Shown piece by piece: positions 54,001 to 64,000 of a DNA stretch of 64,000 nucleotides; positions within the stretch are counted from its first letter, which is position 1; each line of letters opens with the position of its first letter. The notes under the pieces were generated by a model. That model had not been told where the DNA came from. It saw only the letters and a list, made by a program, of their open reading frames with translations, and ran no database searches. The position numbers and the translations under genes are program-made. Source of the stretch: Bubalus kerabau (taxonomy: Eukaryota > Chordata > Mammalia > Artiodactyla > Bovidae); contig NC_073633.1 of NCBI RefSeq assembly GCF_029407905.1, positions 29,402,501-29,466,500 of the forward strand. Direction: 5' to 3'.

Positions 54001-56338
54001 GCTAGCATCAGATCAGATCAGATCAGTCGCTCAGTCATGTCCAACTCTTTGTGACCCCATGAATCGCAACACGCCAGGCCTCCCTGTCCATCACCAACTC
54101 CCGGAGTTCACTGAGACTCACGTACATTGAGTCAGCGATGCCATCCAGCCATCGCATTCTCTGTCGTCCCCTTCTCCTCCTGCCCCCAATCCCTCCCAGC
54201 ATCAGAGTCTTTTCCAATGAGTCAACTCTTCGCATGAGGTGGCCAAAGTACTGGAGTTTCAGCTTGAGCATCATTCCTTCCAAAGAAATCCCAGGGCTGA
54301 TCTCCTTCAGAATGGACTGGTTGGATCTCCTTGCAGTCCAAGGGACTCTCAAGAGTCTTCTGCAACACCACAGTTCAAAAGCATCAATTTTTCGGCGCTC
54401 AGCCTTCTTCACAGTCCAACTCTCACATCCATACATGACCACAGGAAAAACCATAGCCTTGACTAGACGAAACTTTGTTGGCAAAGTAATGTCTCTGCTT
54501 TTGAATATGCTATCTAGGTTGGTCATAACTTTCCTTCCAAGGAGTAAGTGTCTTTTAATTTCATGGCTGCAGTCACCATCTGTAGTGACTTTGGATCCCC
54601 CAAAAATAAAGTCTGACACTGTTTCTGCTGTTTCCCCATCTATTTCCCATGAAGTAGTGGGACCAGATGCCATGATCTTCATTTTCTGAATGTTGAGCTT
54701 TAAGCCAACTTTTTCACTCTCCACTTTCACTTTCATCAAGATGCTTTTGAGTTCCTCTTCACTTTCTGCCATAAGGGTGGTGTCATCTGCATATCTGAGG
54801 TTATTGGTATTTCTCCCAGCAATCTTGATTCCAGCTTGTGTTTCTTCCAGTCCAGTGTTTCTCATGATGTACTTTGCATATAAGTTAAATAAGCAGGGTG
54901 ACAATACACAGCTTTTACGTACTCCTTTTCCTCTTTGGAACCAGTCTGTTGTTCCATGTCCAGTTCTAACTGTTGCTTCCTGACCTGAATACAAATTTCT
55001 CAAGAGGCAGATCAGGTGGTCTGGTATTCCCATCTCTTTCAGAATTTTCCACAGTTTATTGTGATCCACACAGTCAAAGGCTTTGGCATAGTCAATAAAG
55101 CAGAAATAGATGTTTTTCTGGAACTCTCTTGCTTTTTCGATGATCCAGCAGATGTTGGCAATTCGATCTCTGGTTCCTCTGCCTTTTCTAAAACCAGCTT
55201 GAACATCAGGAAGTTCACAGTTCACATATTGCTGAAGCCTGCCTTGGAGAATTTTGAGCATTACTTTACTAGCGTGTGAGGTGAGTGCAATTGTGCGGTA
55301 GTTTGAGCATTCTTTGGAATTGCCTTTCATTGGGATTGGAATGAAAACTGACCTTTTCCAGTCTTGTGGCCACTGCTGAGTTTTCCAAATTTGCTGGCTT
55401 ATTGAGTGCAGCACTTTCACAGCATCATCTTTCAGGATTTGGAATAGCTCAACTGGAATTCCATCACCTCCACTAGCTTTGTTCGTAGTGATGCTTTCTA
55501 AGGCCCACTTGACTTCACATTCCAGGATGTCTGGCTCTAGGTCAGTGATCACACCATCGTGATTATCTGGGTCTTGAAGATCTTTTTTGTACAGTTCTTC
55601 TGTATATTCTTGCCGTCTCTTCTTAATATCTTCTGCTTCTGTTAGGTCCATACTATTCCTGTCCTTTATCGAGCTCATCGTTGCATGAAATGTTCCTTTG
55701 GTATCTCTGATTTTCTTGAAGAAATCTCTAGTCTTTCCCATTCTGTTGTTTTCCTCTATTTCTTTGCATTGATCGCTGGAGAAAGCTTTCTTATCTCTTC
55801 TTGCTATTCTTTGGAACTCTGCATTCAGATGTTTATATCTTTCCTTTTCTCCTTTGCTTTTCACTTCTCTTCTTTTCACAGCTATTTGTAAGGCCTCCCC
55901 AGACAGCCATTTTGCTTTTTTTGCATTTGTTTTCTATGGGAATGGTCTTGATCCCTGTCTCCTGTACAATGTCACGAACCTCATTCCATAGTTCATCAGG
56001 CACTCTATCTATCAGATCTAGGCCGTTAAATCTATTTCTCACGCCCACTGTATAAATCATAAGGGATTTGATTTAGGTCATACCTGAATGGTATAGTGGT
56101 TTTCCCTACTTTCTTCAATTTAAGTCTGAATTTGGCAATAAGGAGTTCATGGTCTGAGCCACAGTCAGCTCCTGGTCTTGTTTTTGCTGACTGTATAGAG
56201 CTTCTCCATCTTTGGCTGCAAAGAATATAATCAATCTGATTTCGGTGTTGACCATCTGGTGATGTCCATGTATAGAGTCTTCTCTTGTGTTGTTGGAAGA
56301 GGGTGTTTGTTATGACCAGTGTATATTCTTGCTAGCAT
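54001..56338 (-). mobile_element. BovB LINE, 5' truncated, long open RT
   Basis: The body is about 54009-56330 on the minus strand, tail at the left ((GATCA)n-like, then GTCGCTCAGTCATG). A possible target duplication GCTAGCAT lies at 54001-54008 and 56331-56338. The endonuclease is truncated at the right edge near ..CTATGACCAGTG. Confidence 0.88.
54035..55879 (-). CDS. BovB reverse transcriptase region, uninterrupted 614-codon frame
   Basis: The longest open frame in the window. It starts inside the normal BovB ORF2 (MKRREVKSKGEKERYKHL), so the methionine is an internal codon. RT landmarks: NKASGGDGIPVELFQIL, YRTIALTSHASKVMLKIL, LPDVQAGFRKGRGTRDRIAN, YFCFIDYAKAFDCVDHNKLW, and NLRYADDTTLMAESEEEL with the intact catalytic YADD. 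A C-terminal region follows (SCEIKRHLLLGRKVMTNLD-like text, then PGISLEGMMLKLKLQYFGHL). BovB RT copies BovB RNA into DNA at nicked chromosomal target sites. The upstream APE endonuclease is truncated (56060 onward shows only remnants), so the copy cannot retrotranspose alone. The conserved frame suggests a young insertion and not selection. Confidence 0.88.
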   Translation of the reverse strand: MKRREVKSKGEKERYKHLNAEFQRIARRDKKAFSSDQCKEIEENNRMGKTRDFFKKIRDTKGTFHATMSSIKDRNSMDLTEAEDIKKRRQEYTEELYKKDLQDPDNHDGVITDLEPDILECEVKWALESITTNKASGGDGIPVELFQILKDDAVKVLHSISQQIWKTQQWPQDWKRSVFIPIPMKGNSKECSNYRTIALTSHASKVMLKILQGRLQQYVNCELPDVQAGFRKGRGTRDRIANICWIIEKAREFQKNIYFCFIDYAKAFDCVDHNKLWKILKEMGIPDHLICLLRNLYSGQEATVRTGHGTTDWFQRGKGVRKSCVLSPCLFNLYAKYIMRNTGLEETQAGIKIAGRNTNNLRYADDTTLMAESEEELKSILMKVKVESEKVGLKLNIQKMKIMASGPTTSWEIDGETAETVSDFIFGGSKVTTDGDCSHEIKRHLLLGRKVMTNLDSIFKSRDITLPTKFRLVKAMVFPVVMYGCESWTVKKAERRKIDAFELWCCRRLLRVPWTARRSNQSILKEISPGISLEGMMLKLKLQYFGHLMRRVDSLEKTLMLGGIGGRRRRGRQRMRWLDGIADSMYVSLSELRELVMDREAWRVAIHGVTKSWT

Positions 56339-56417
56339 AAGTATTGTTTAACATCCAAATGATAATTCAAATCAGTGATGTTTCTCAGTTCATACAGAAT
56401 GCTCTCTGACAGGTCCT

Positions 56418-57846
56418 ATAATTTTTTTTAATTAATTATTTTACTCTTTTTATTTTTTGGAGGCTAATTACTTTACACTATTCTATTGGTTTTGCCATAT
56501 ATTGACATGAATCTGCCATGGGTGTACATGTGTTCCCCATCCTGAACCCTCCTCCCACCTCCATCCCCATACCATCCCTCTGGGTCATCCCAGTGCACCA
56601 CCCCGAGCACCCTGTCTCATGCATCGAACGTGGACTGGTGATTCGTTTCACATATGGTAATTTACATGTTTCAATGCCATTCTCCCATATCATCCTGCCC
56701 TCGCCTTCTCCCACAGAGTCCAAAAGACTGTTCAATACATCTGTGTCATCTAGACATCTAGGTTGCTTCCATGTCCTGGCTATTATAAACAGTGTTACAA
56801 TGAACATTGGGGTACACCTGTCTCTTTCAATTCTGGTTTCCTCAATGTGTATGCCCAGCAGTGCAATTGCTGGGTCATATGGCAGTTCTATTTCCAGTTT
56901 TTTAAGGAATCTCCACACTGTTCTCCATAGTGGCTGTACTAGTTTGCATTCCCACCAACAGTGTAAGAGGGTTCCCTTTTCTGCACACACTCTCCAGCAT
57001 TTATTTTTTGTAGACTTTTGGATAGCAGCCATTCTGACTGGTGTGAAATGGTACCTCATTCTGGTTTTGATTTACATTTCTCTGATAATGAGTGATGTTG
57101 AGCATCTTTTCATGTGTTTGTTAGCCATCTGTATGTCTTCTTTGGAGAAATGTCTGTTTGGTTCTTTGGCCCACTTTTTGATTGGGTCATTTATTTTTCT
57201 GCAATTGAGCTGCAGGAGTTGCTTGTATATTTTCGAGATTAATTCTTTGTCCATTGCTTCGTTTGCTATTATTTTCTCCCTTTCTGAAGGCTGTCTTTTC
57301 ACCTAGCTTATAGTTTCCTTTGTTGTGCAAAAACTTTTAATTTTAATTAGGTCCTGTTTGTTTATTTTTGCTTTTGTTTCCAATATTCTGGAGGTGGGTC
57401 ATAGATAACCCTGCTGTGGTGTATGTTGGAAAGTGTTTTGTCTATGTTTTCCTCTAGGAGTTTAATAGTTTCTGGTCTTACATTTAGATCTTTAATCCAT
57501 TTTGAGTTTATTTTTGTGTATGGTGTTAAAGTGTTCTAATTTCATTCTTTTACAAGTGGTTGACCAGTTTTCCCAGGACCACTTGTTAAAGAGATTGTCT
57601 TTTCTCTATTTTATATTCTTGCTTCCTTTGTAAAGAATAAGGTGTCCATAGGTATGTGGTTTATCTCTGGGCTTTCTATCTTGTTCCATTGATCTATATT
57701 TCTGTCTTTGTGCCAGTACCATATTGTCTTGATGACTGTGGCTTTGTAGGAGAGACTGAAGTCAGGCAGGTTGATTCCTCCAGTTCCATTCTTCTTTCTC
57801 AGGATTGCTTTGGCTATTGGAGGATTTTTTGTATTTCCATACAATT
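56418..57846 (-). mobile_element. L1 3' portion, 5' truncated
   Basis: Minus-strand L1 with 3' UTR at the left (GGAGGCTAATTACTTTAC, CCATGGGTGTACATGTGTTCCCC) and ORF2 C-terminal text in broken frames: NKCWRVCAEKGTLLHCWWEC at 56.9-57.0 kb, KRQPSEREKIIANEAMDKE at 57.3 kb, AKAILRKKNGTGGINLPDF at 57.8 kb. It matches the end of the L1 at 43760-45390. The plus-strand 262-codon open frame at 56518-57306 is an antisense shadow. Confidence 0.9.
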
Positions 57847-57867
57847 AGTTAGAAATATAACAGTCCT

Positions 57868-58192
57868 TTCCTGGTGACTCAGTGGTAAAGAGTTCACCTG
57901 CCAATGTAGGAGACACAGGTTTGATCCTTAGTCTGGGAAGATCGAATATGCCACAGAGCAACTAAACCCATGCACCACAACTACTGAGCCTGTGCTTTAG
58001 AGCCCACGAGCTGCAACTACTAAGCCCATGCACCCTAGAGCCTTTGCTGTGCAACAAGAGAAGCCACCACAATGAAAAGCTTGCACAGTGCAACCAGAAA
58101 GCAGTCCCTGCTGGCAGCAACTAAGAGAAAAGCCCAAGCAGCAATGAAGACCCAGCACAGCCAAAAATAAATAAATAAAATTCTTAAAAATA
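57868..58192 (+). mobile_element. CHR-type tRNA-derived SINE
   Basis: TCCTTTCCTGGTGACTCAGTGG head, GGTTTGATCC B-box-like block, then GCACCACAACTACTGAGCCTG.. and AAAAATAAATAAATAAAATTC tail. Same family as 27282-27575. Confidence 0.87.
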
Positions 58193-58559
58193 CACCAGTC
58201 GTCTGATTATAGATATCAGTATTTCTTTTTTTTTCCACTTTGCTATTTTCATGATGAATTACAGTTATTTCCTCAAATACATTTAAGCCATACTTGTGCC
58301 TAGATGGATGGATAGATGGACATACAGATGGACAAGTGCATGGAAGAAGGAAGAGAATCACCTAGAGTATGATGAGAAATAAACCTAGAAGGAGAGTTCA
58401 GGCTTAGAAAGCAGATTTTGAATGTCTAAATTCATTGTGCAGGTTATTTATTAGTAAATAACTACTGAGGCTTTTGAGCAAGTGAGTAATGTGAAAATTC
58501 CATACATTTAATCTGGCTGCTTGTCTACAAGAGGAATTTGGAGAAGAAAGTGGTAGGCA

Positions 58560-58790
58560 TTATGAAGTAATCTTTAAGAGACTATGTTCCAGCCTCAAAC
58601 TAATCTGGCTTTGAAACTCAGTTCTTTCATTAAATCTCTGACTGAGCTTCAGCAAGCTACTTAATGTCTTCAAGTATCATTTTCCTTGCCTATAAAATAT
58701 GGATACTATCAGGACGTTATTACGAGGAATGGATAGACTAATGTACATGAACTGCTTTGTACATTCATCATACACAGTAAGAACTATTGA
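58560..58790 (+). mobile_element. MIR SINE remnant
   Basis: The MIR core pattern is readable: AATCTGGCTTTGAAACTCAG, CAAGCTACTTAATGTCTTCA, TTTCCTTGCCTATAAAATATGG, GAGGAATGGATAGACTAATGTAC. Confidence 0.7.
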
Positions 58791-59589
58791 TAGAGGAAAA
58801 AGAATACAAGGCAAACTGTATAACCAGTCAGGAGCCCATTTCTGCCTTCTCACTGTGAAGCAGAGGAGACTGAACCAGGGTCACTAAACTTCAGAGCTAG
58901 AAGGAATTTTAGAGAATTTACAGAAAGTGATGGATTAGAACTACTTTATATCAAGCAAGATTCAAATTTTGAAAATACAGAAAATAGAATTAAAAAGTAA
59001 GAATCATTACTTATCCTATCAAGAAAAGATACGTATTGTCTGTGTTTTTGTGTATTACTTTCCAGCCTCTACACTATTCATATTTTTACTATGTAGCAAT
59101 CACTACAGTTAGTATTTTGATTCTTCCCAACTATCACTTTTAAATAATCATTGTAGATTTTTTTATAAATACCATTTATTTGCTATTATAAAATATTTCA
59201 TTTGGTTGATTAATCCTTTCAAGATTATACGTTTTGGTTTTTAATTTTTGGATGGTATAAATAACTTTATAAATACCTTTGTAAATAATTATTTTTTTAT
59301 AAATTGACATTTTCCTGAAGACAGATTCTCTATAGAAAATTATGACAAAGAAAATAAGTTTAAAAATAATAAGAAGAAAGTAAAAATAAATTGTAAAAAA
59401 GAAATTATACTTTTTAAGAGTTTCCAAAATTGCTTGCAGATGTATTCTCTCACTAGAGCATGTAGATATCACTGCATCATGTCCAAATTCTTTTTTTTAA
59501 TTGCCATTAAATTATTCCTATAATTCCCTAATAGGCTTTTTAAAGTTATACATTTACATTTATATCACTTAATGGCAAATAGAAGGGGG
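58791..59589. other. AT-rich spacer, nothing recognised
   Basis: No gene or V-region similarity; very AT-rich at 59150-59560. Confidence 0.4.
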
Positions 59590-60205
59590 GAAAGTAGAAA
59601 CACTGACAGATTTTATTTTCTTGGGCTCCAAAATCACTGTGGACTGTGATTGAAGCCATCAAATTAAAAGACACTTGCTCCTTGGCAGTAAAGCTATGAC
59701 AAAATTAGACAGTGTATTAAAAAGCAGAAGCATCACTTTGTGAACAAAGATCCATATAATCAAAGCTATGGTCTTCCAGTAGTCATGTATGGATGTGAGA
59801 GTTGGACCATAAAAACAGGTGAGCACCAAAGAATTGATACTTTCAAATTATGGTGCTGGAGAATACTCTTGAGAGTCCCTTGGATTGCAAGTAGATTAAA
59901 CCAGTCAATCCTAAGGGAAATCAACCCTGAATATTCATTGGAAGGACTGATGCTGAAGCTGAAACTCCAGTACTTTGGCCACCTGAGGCGAAGAACCGAC
60001 TCATTAGAAAAGACCCTGATTCTGGAAAAGATTAAGGGCAGGAGGAGAAGGGGGAAGCAGAGGATGAGATGGCTGGATGGCATCGACTCAATGGATGAGT
60101 TTGAGCAAACTCAGGGAGATAGTGAAAGACCGGAGAGTCTGGCATGCTGCAGTCCATGGGGTCACAAAGAGTCAGACATGACTTAGCCACTGAACAACAA
60201 TAATT
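59590..60205 (+). mobile_element. BovB 3' fragment
   Basis: Starts near GACAGATTTTATTTTCTTGGGCTCC (RT C-terminal region), with an open piece 59740-60186 carrying MYGCESWTIKTGEHQRIDTF and MLKLKLQYFGHLRRRTDSLE. Ends at ATGACTTAGCCACTGAACAACAATAA. Confidence 0.9.
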
Positions 60206-60403
60206 TATGTTATTACAAATACCAGTAGGTTTAAACATTTTCCATATTTCTGAACCATGTTGCTTTTTCTGTGTAAATTACGTCATTATATCTTCTGTAC
60301 ATTTACCTACTTGGATATTAATATTTTTCTTTTAATGCATTTAAAAATTATTTATAAAAATTACTGATCTGCTGTCAAAAGGAAATTAACAGTTAACTGT
60401 GAT
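60206..60403. other. AT-rich spacer
   Basis: Nothing recognised. Confidence 0.4.
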
Positions 60404-60622
60404 TGAAGTGAAGTGAAGCGAAAGTTGCTCAGTCATGTCCGACTCTTTGCAACCCCATAGACTATACAGTCCGTGGAATTCTCCAGGCCAGAATATTCGA
60501 GTGAGTAGCTGTTCCCTTCTCCAGGGGATTTTCCTAACCCAGGGATTGAACCTAGGGGTCGAACCCAGGTCTTCTGCATTGCAGATGGATTCTTTACCAG
60601 GTGAGCCACCAGGGAAGTCCTG
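60404..60622 (-). mobile_element. Bov-tA SINE
   Basis: Minus-strand copy: GAAGTGAAGTGAAGCGAAAG and GTTGCTCAGTCATGTCCGAC at the left, TTTACCAGGTGAGCCACCAG at the right. A short internal duplication is present (GGGATTGAACCTA / GGGTCGAACCCAG). Confidence 0.88.
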
Positions 60623-61061
60623 GTGTGATTGGGGCATAATAATTTTGATTTTTTTCATAGAATATATTAGCTTTTAATATTTAAGTAATCAAATCTTCTA
60701 TTTTTCCCTTTATTTCTTCCATCATTTTTAAGTTCAGACAGTCTTTCCTATCCAGTTTCTCAATTAATATGCATTTTCATTTTTAACCAATAACTTTGTG
60801 ACTTAAATACTGTAATATCTCTGGAACTTAATTCCTCATGTAAGGTACTTCATTGTTTGTTAATCAATATTTATTGATTACCTGGTGATTTGGCAACACT
60901 TGTTTTCCACCAAATGTTCAACTTTGTGCTTCTCAAATTAGAGTATTGCTCTCTTCAAGACAAAACCTGATATACATACAGTGCAGCATCTGGGAGCACT
61001 ATTATCACTGAAAAACGAAAGAACAGGCAAATTGATAAACCATTTAAAATTAATATGGACA
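60623..61061. other. Spacer, nothing recognised
   Basis: AT-rich, no gene. Confidence 0.4.
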
Positions 61062-61455
61062 TCAGTTCAATTCAGTTCAGCCTCTCAGTCCTGTCCGACT
61101 CTTTGCGGCCTCATGGACTGCAGCACGCCAGGCCTCCCTGTCCATCACCAACTCCCGGAGTTCACTCAAACTCACGTCCATTGAGTCAGTGATGCTATCC
61201 AGCCATCTCATCCTCTGTCATCCCCTTCTGCTGCCTTCAGTCTTTCCCATCATCAGGGTCTTTTCAAATGAGTCAGTGCTTCGCATCAGATGACCAAAGT
61301 ACTGGAGTTTCAGCTTCAGCATCAGTCTTTCCAATGAATATTCAGGACTCATTTCCTTTAGGATGGACTGGTTGGATCTCCTTGCAGTCCAAGGGACTCT
61401 CAAGTCTTCCCCAACACCACAGTTCAAAAGCATCAATTCTTCGGTGCTCAGCTAC
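61062..61455 (-). mobile_element. BovB 3' end
   Basis: Minus-strand BovB: CAGTTCAATTCAGTTCAGCC tail at the left, ending near GCATCAATTCTTCGGTGCTC. Confidence 0.9.
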
Positions 61456-61807
61456 AGTAAAATAAAAATGATCACTCCAATTTTTTAAAGTAAATATGAG
61501 ACTGTTTGCACTGACAGCAGACTACTTTGAACCACTGCGCCTCATTGTCCAGATTCCAGGAAGGAAATGATCATGTTTATTCTCCCTCCTTTGTAGGGAT
61601 GCTTCAGGAGAAAGTCTGAGAACCTCTGATCTAAACAATTGATACAACACAATTGGGGAAATAATCCTGTTCTGCCCATTAATTTAGAACTCATCTTCTG
61701 TTTTACTCAAATTCTTATTTTCCTAGTCCATTCCTTCAATTTTCACTGTCTTTATACCAGTTATTAGCATAAATTATTTTGGTAGCCATTGCCATAAATA
61801 TAGCTGC
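61456..61807. other. Spacer, possible old DNA-transposon patch
   Basis: No gene. 61500-61640 (ACTTTGAACCACTG..GAAAGTCTGAGAACCTCTG) weakly recalls a hAT/MER5 element; not confirmed. Confidence 0.3.
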
Positions 61808-62026
61808 GTGTGTGTGCTCAGATGCTATTGAGTCTAACTCTTAGTGACCCCATGGACTATAGCCCACAAGGCTCCTCTGTCCCTGGAAATTTTGCAGTCA
61901 AGAAAAATGCAGTGGGTTGCCATTCCTACTCCAGGGAGTCTTTCCAACCCAGGGGTCAAACCCACATCTCCTACATCTCCTGCATTGACTGGCATATTCT
62001 TTACACTGCACCACCTGGGAAGCCCA
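61808..62026 (-). mobile_element. Bov-tA SINE
   Basis: Minus-strand copy: TGTGTGCTCAGATGCTATTG at the left, CACTGCACCACCTGGGAAGCCC at the right. Confidence 0.87.
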
Positions 62027-62728
62027 TAAATATGGCTACCTCATTTTTAAAACTATTTAAAGGGCAACATCAGAAGAAATATTGCCTTTTACCACAAATG
62101 CAAGGGGATGACGTAAGAAGAAATAAAACGGTGACGTAAAATTACCCATGAAATCATAATAAACTAGGTTTTATAAGATTTACAAATATGAAATGTTTAG
62201 ATTAGGATTATAATATTAAGTGGAAATAATTCAAAATATCAGTCTATATGCCCCTAATTTTTAACAAGATTTTAATGAAGAAGGTATACTAAACATTAGC
62301 CATGAATTATCTGAATGATAGGATCACATTTTAACTTTCTATTTTTTATTTTGGGCTTTTTTTTTTTCTGTAACACATAGTTAATATTTTAAAATCAGGA
62401 AAAGTTAATAAATGATACACTCAAAAGATAAGTATCTTTCCATCAAGAAGAGTGATCTTTGACATTGACACCAAGATGTCCTTGGAAGGGGAGAACTCTG
62501 AGTGGTACTCATAAAATCAATCCTAAAGTCCAAATATCCAACTAAGTAACCACTAACTACCCTTGAGCAATCATTCAAAATATTCTAACACTTTTTGGGC
62601 CATCTTGAAACTCACTTTCTTTGAGGAATGTATAGAATGTCTATACATTTAAAATGCGGTGGTACAGCAAAATATCTGACAATCTCTGTGGCAAAGAAAA
62701 AAAAAAAAAAGATTGGGGCTTCAGTTCA
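62027..62728. other. 3' flank of the TRAV13-like gene
   Basis: No gene. 62205-62330 resembles 9860-9960 downstream of the other TRAV13 gene, and 62530-62590 resembles 10200-10250. Confidence 0.5.
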
Positions 62729-62767
62729 GGTTTGGATACAGGCTGCAGGTGCCTGGGGACGACTGTG
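62729..62767 (-). promoter_or_regulatory. 23-RSS of the TRAV13-like gene (62.8 kb), altered heptamer
   Basis: Minus strand: heptamer CACAGTC (62761-62767, last base changed), 23 bp spacer, nonamer ATCCAAACC (62729-62737, 6 of 9). Confidence 0.87.
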
Positions 62768-63281
62768 CTCTTGTAGCACAGAAGTAGGTGGCTGAGTTGC
62801 CAAGGTTGGTAGCTGTGATGTTCAGGGAGAGATGCTTGTTCTTCTTATTCAATAAAACAATGAGTCCTTGTCCTTCTTTCTTATCCACATTTGAAAGAGT
62901 ATGTATAAGCAACTGCAGGCCTTTTTCAGGTTCCTGTTTGTACCAAAAAAAGTAAGTGGAGGCACTGTCTGTGTAAGTGCAGTTGATAACACAGTTGTCT
63001 CCCTCTTGGACACTCTGGAAGGAGGGATACTGCTCCACTTTTTCTCCTCTACTCTTATCTGTAACAAAAAAAAAGAAAAGAAAGCCAGACAAAATCGTTA
63101 TCACCATTTTCCAGAGTTTGCTTTTTTCCCCTACAGTAATTTCAGGCAATCCAGAAAAGATCAGTCTTCTCCTCAGACTTCTAATAAATATTTGCTAAAA
63201 CACCCTGTTCACAAAAGTTCTGCACTCACAGTCCAGCTGCAGCCACAAGAAGAGGAACCAAGGTCCTGTAGGTGTCTTCAT
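62768..63281 (-). CDS. TRAV13: TRAV13-family T-cell receptor alpha variable gene, open reading frame with atypical framework
   Basis: The leader exon is 63230-63281 (52 bp, MKTPTGPWFLFLWLQLD, donor ACT|GTGAGT). The intron is 63059-63229 (171 bp). The V exon is 62768-63058 (acceptor TTGTTACAG|ATAAG). The mature start is near GEKVEQYPSFQSVQEGD. Landmarks: Cys23 in INCTYTDSAS, Trp41 in FFWYKQEPEKGLQLLI, KHLSLNITATNLGNSATYFCATR with Cys104. No stop or frameshift. Two usual framework residues are changed relative to the 10.7 kb gene: the Arg of QRLTVLL is Gly (QGLIVLL), and the Asp before SA.YFC is Asn. This pair normally forms a salt bridge in V domains. With the changed RSS heptamer it is best called an ORF of uncertain use. 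Leader and flanks show it is a paralogue of the gene at 10.7 kb. Confidence 0.88.
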
Positions 63282-64000
63282 TGTTCTCCAAATTGGGACC
63301 TGTGATCTCCAGCCAGGAGAGCTACTTCTATTACCAGGTTATCTCTTCCTTTCCTCCAAAGCACAATGGTTTCTTAACGTTTCAACACAGGCATCTGCTT
63401 TTGCTGTTAGAGTCAACCAAAAGGAAGCATTCACATATTCTTTCTTGACAAAAGTGCTCTGCCATCTTGTGGTCAGATCCCCAACTGCTAAACCAACTAG
63501 TCAAATCCTCATTTGTCCTGTATCTGTGGGAGACTCTGACTCACAAACAGCAATAGGTGAAATAAATAAAGTCCCAAAGGTGTTTCCAAACAAAAATTAT
63601 GTGGATTAGCAAAAAGCAGACACAGTGAAAATGTAGAGCTCAGAATTCCATTCATCTTCTCAGCACACATTGAGTCATTTTGAATAAATTTGAAGAAGTT
63701 AGATGTTCCTAACATTTTTTTCAAAAACAAGCTTAGTCTCCTTGAAAGAAGAAAATGCCATGATTGACTCTGCTAAGCAACTGAGGAGTAAAATTTTTCC
63801 TTCTTATCTTCTCTAGCCTTTTTAATTGGCCAGAGAGTTCATCAGCCAAATCACCCATTTTAGTTCAGCTCTCACAAAGGAAAACTCTTTCTAAAGGCAA
63901 CATTTAAGCACAAGGGCTGGAGAAAGAGACAAATAAATACATAAATATGTAAATAAAATATCAGATGCTTGCTATTGCAGACTCTGCTAAGCCTGGCCTT
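63282..64000. other. 5' flank of the TRAV13-like gene
   Basis: No other gene. 63300-63540 parallels 11257-11530 (CCAGGAGAGCTACTTCT, CCATCTTGTGGTCAGATC, GGGAGACTCTGACTC), where conserved V promoter elements would be expected. Confidence 0.5.

Noticed and set aside
54035..55879. A host protein-coding gene of 614 codons
   Set aside because: The text is BovB reverse transcriptase, with BovB 3' tail and truncated BovB endonuclease on either side.
56518..57306. 262-codon open frame on plus
   Set aside because: It is the antisense of L1 ORF2 C-terminal and 3' UTR sequence; the minus strand carries the recognisable L1 text.
58845..58860. Isolated CACTGTG (RSS heptamer on minus)
   Set aside because: No nonamer at 12 or 23 bp and no V-like exon beside it; heptamers occur by chance.

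Overview
The window is ruminant genomic DNA, most likely cattle or a close Bos relative. BovB LINEs, Bov-tA/Bov-A2 tRNA-derived SINEs and bovine-type L1 are abundant, and their combination is diagnostic of ruminants. The host genes are T-cell receptor alpha/delta variable (TRAV) segments, all on the minus strand, so this is part of the TRA/TRD V-gene array. There is no prokaryotic content.

Host genes, in transcriptional order (high to low coordinates): a TRAV13-family gene with an odd RSS and framework (62.7-63.3 kb); a badly decayed TRAV pseudogene with a relic 23-RSS (52.3-52.8 kb); an intact TRAV9-family gene (15.3-15.8 kb); an intact TRAV13-family gene (10.7-11.2 kb); and a TRAV14-type (TRAV14/DV4) gene broken by a frameshift, with BovB sequence in its leader intron (5.4-6.5 kb). 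Each intact gene has a leader exon, a short intron, a V exon with Cys23/Trp41/Cys104, and a heptamer-23 bp-nonamer RSS directly after the V exon. The flanks of the two TRAV13 genes, and the blocks at 7.5-8.3 kb and 27.9-29.9 kb, look paralogous, so the array seems to have grown by block duplication.

Most of the rest is retroelements. 0-5.1 kb: a decayed L1 ending in a BovB 3' tail (chimera). 7.6-19.5 kb: SINEs and small L1 pieces. 19.7-25.8 kb: a gammaretrovirus-like provirus (ERV-A) with two 695 bp LTRs that look identical by eye, a 4 bp target duplication and a tRNA-Pro primer site; its gag, pol and env are all broken. 26.7-29.7 kb: BovB copies, one with a twin-priming inversion. 30.2-45.4 kb: a full-length L1 with its own target duplication, carrying a SINE and an older class I provirus (ERV-B, tRNA-His primer site, 32.6-39.6 kb). 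46.0-50.3 kb: a head-to-head BovB pair, then a nearly full-length BovB. 54.0-57.8 kb: a BovB with an open 614-codon reverse transcriptase frame and a 5'-truncated L1, both on minus. 57.9-62.0 kb: SINEs, a MIR and BovB ends.

I see no wholly new system. The best points to follow up are the recent but defective ERV-A provirus inside an immune-receptor array, the L1-BovB chimera, the twin-primed BovB, and the changes in the TRAV genes and their RSSs. All alignments and counts were made by eye.
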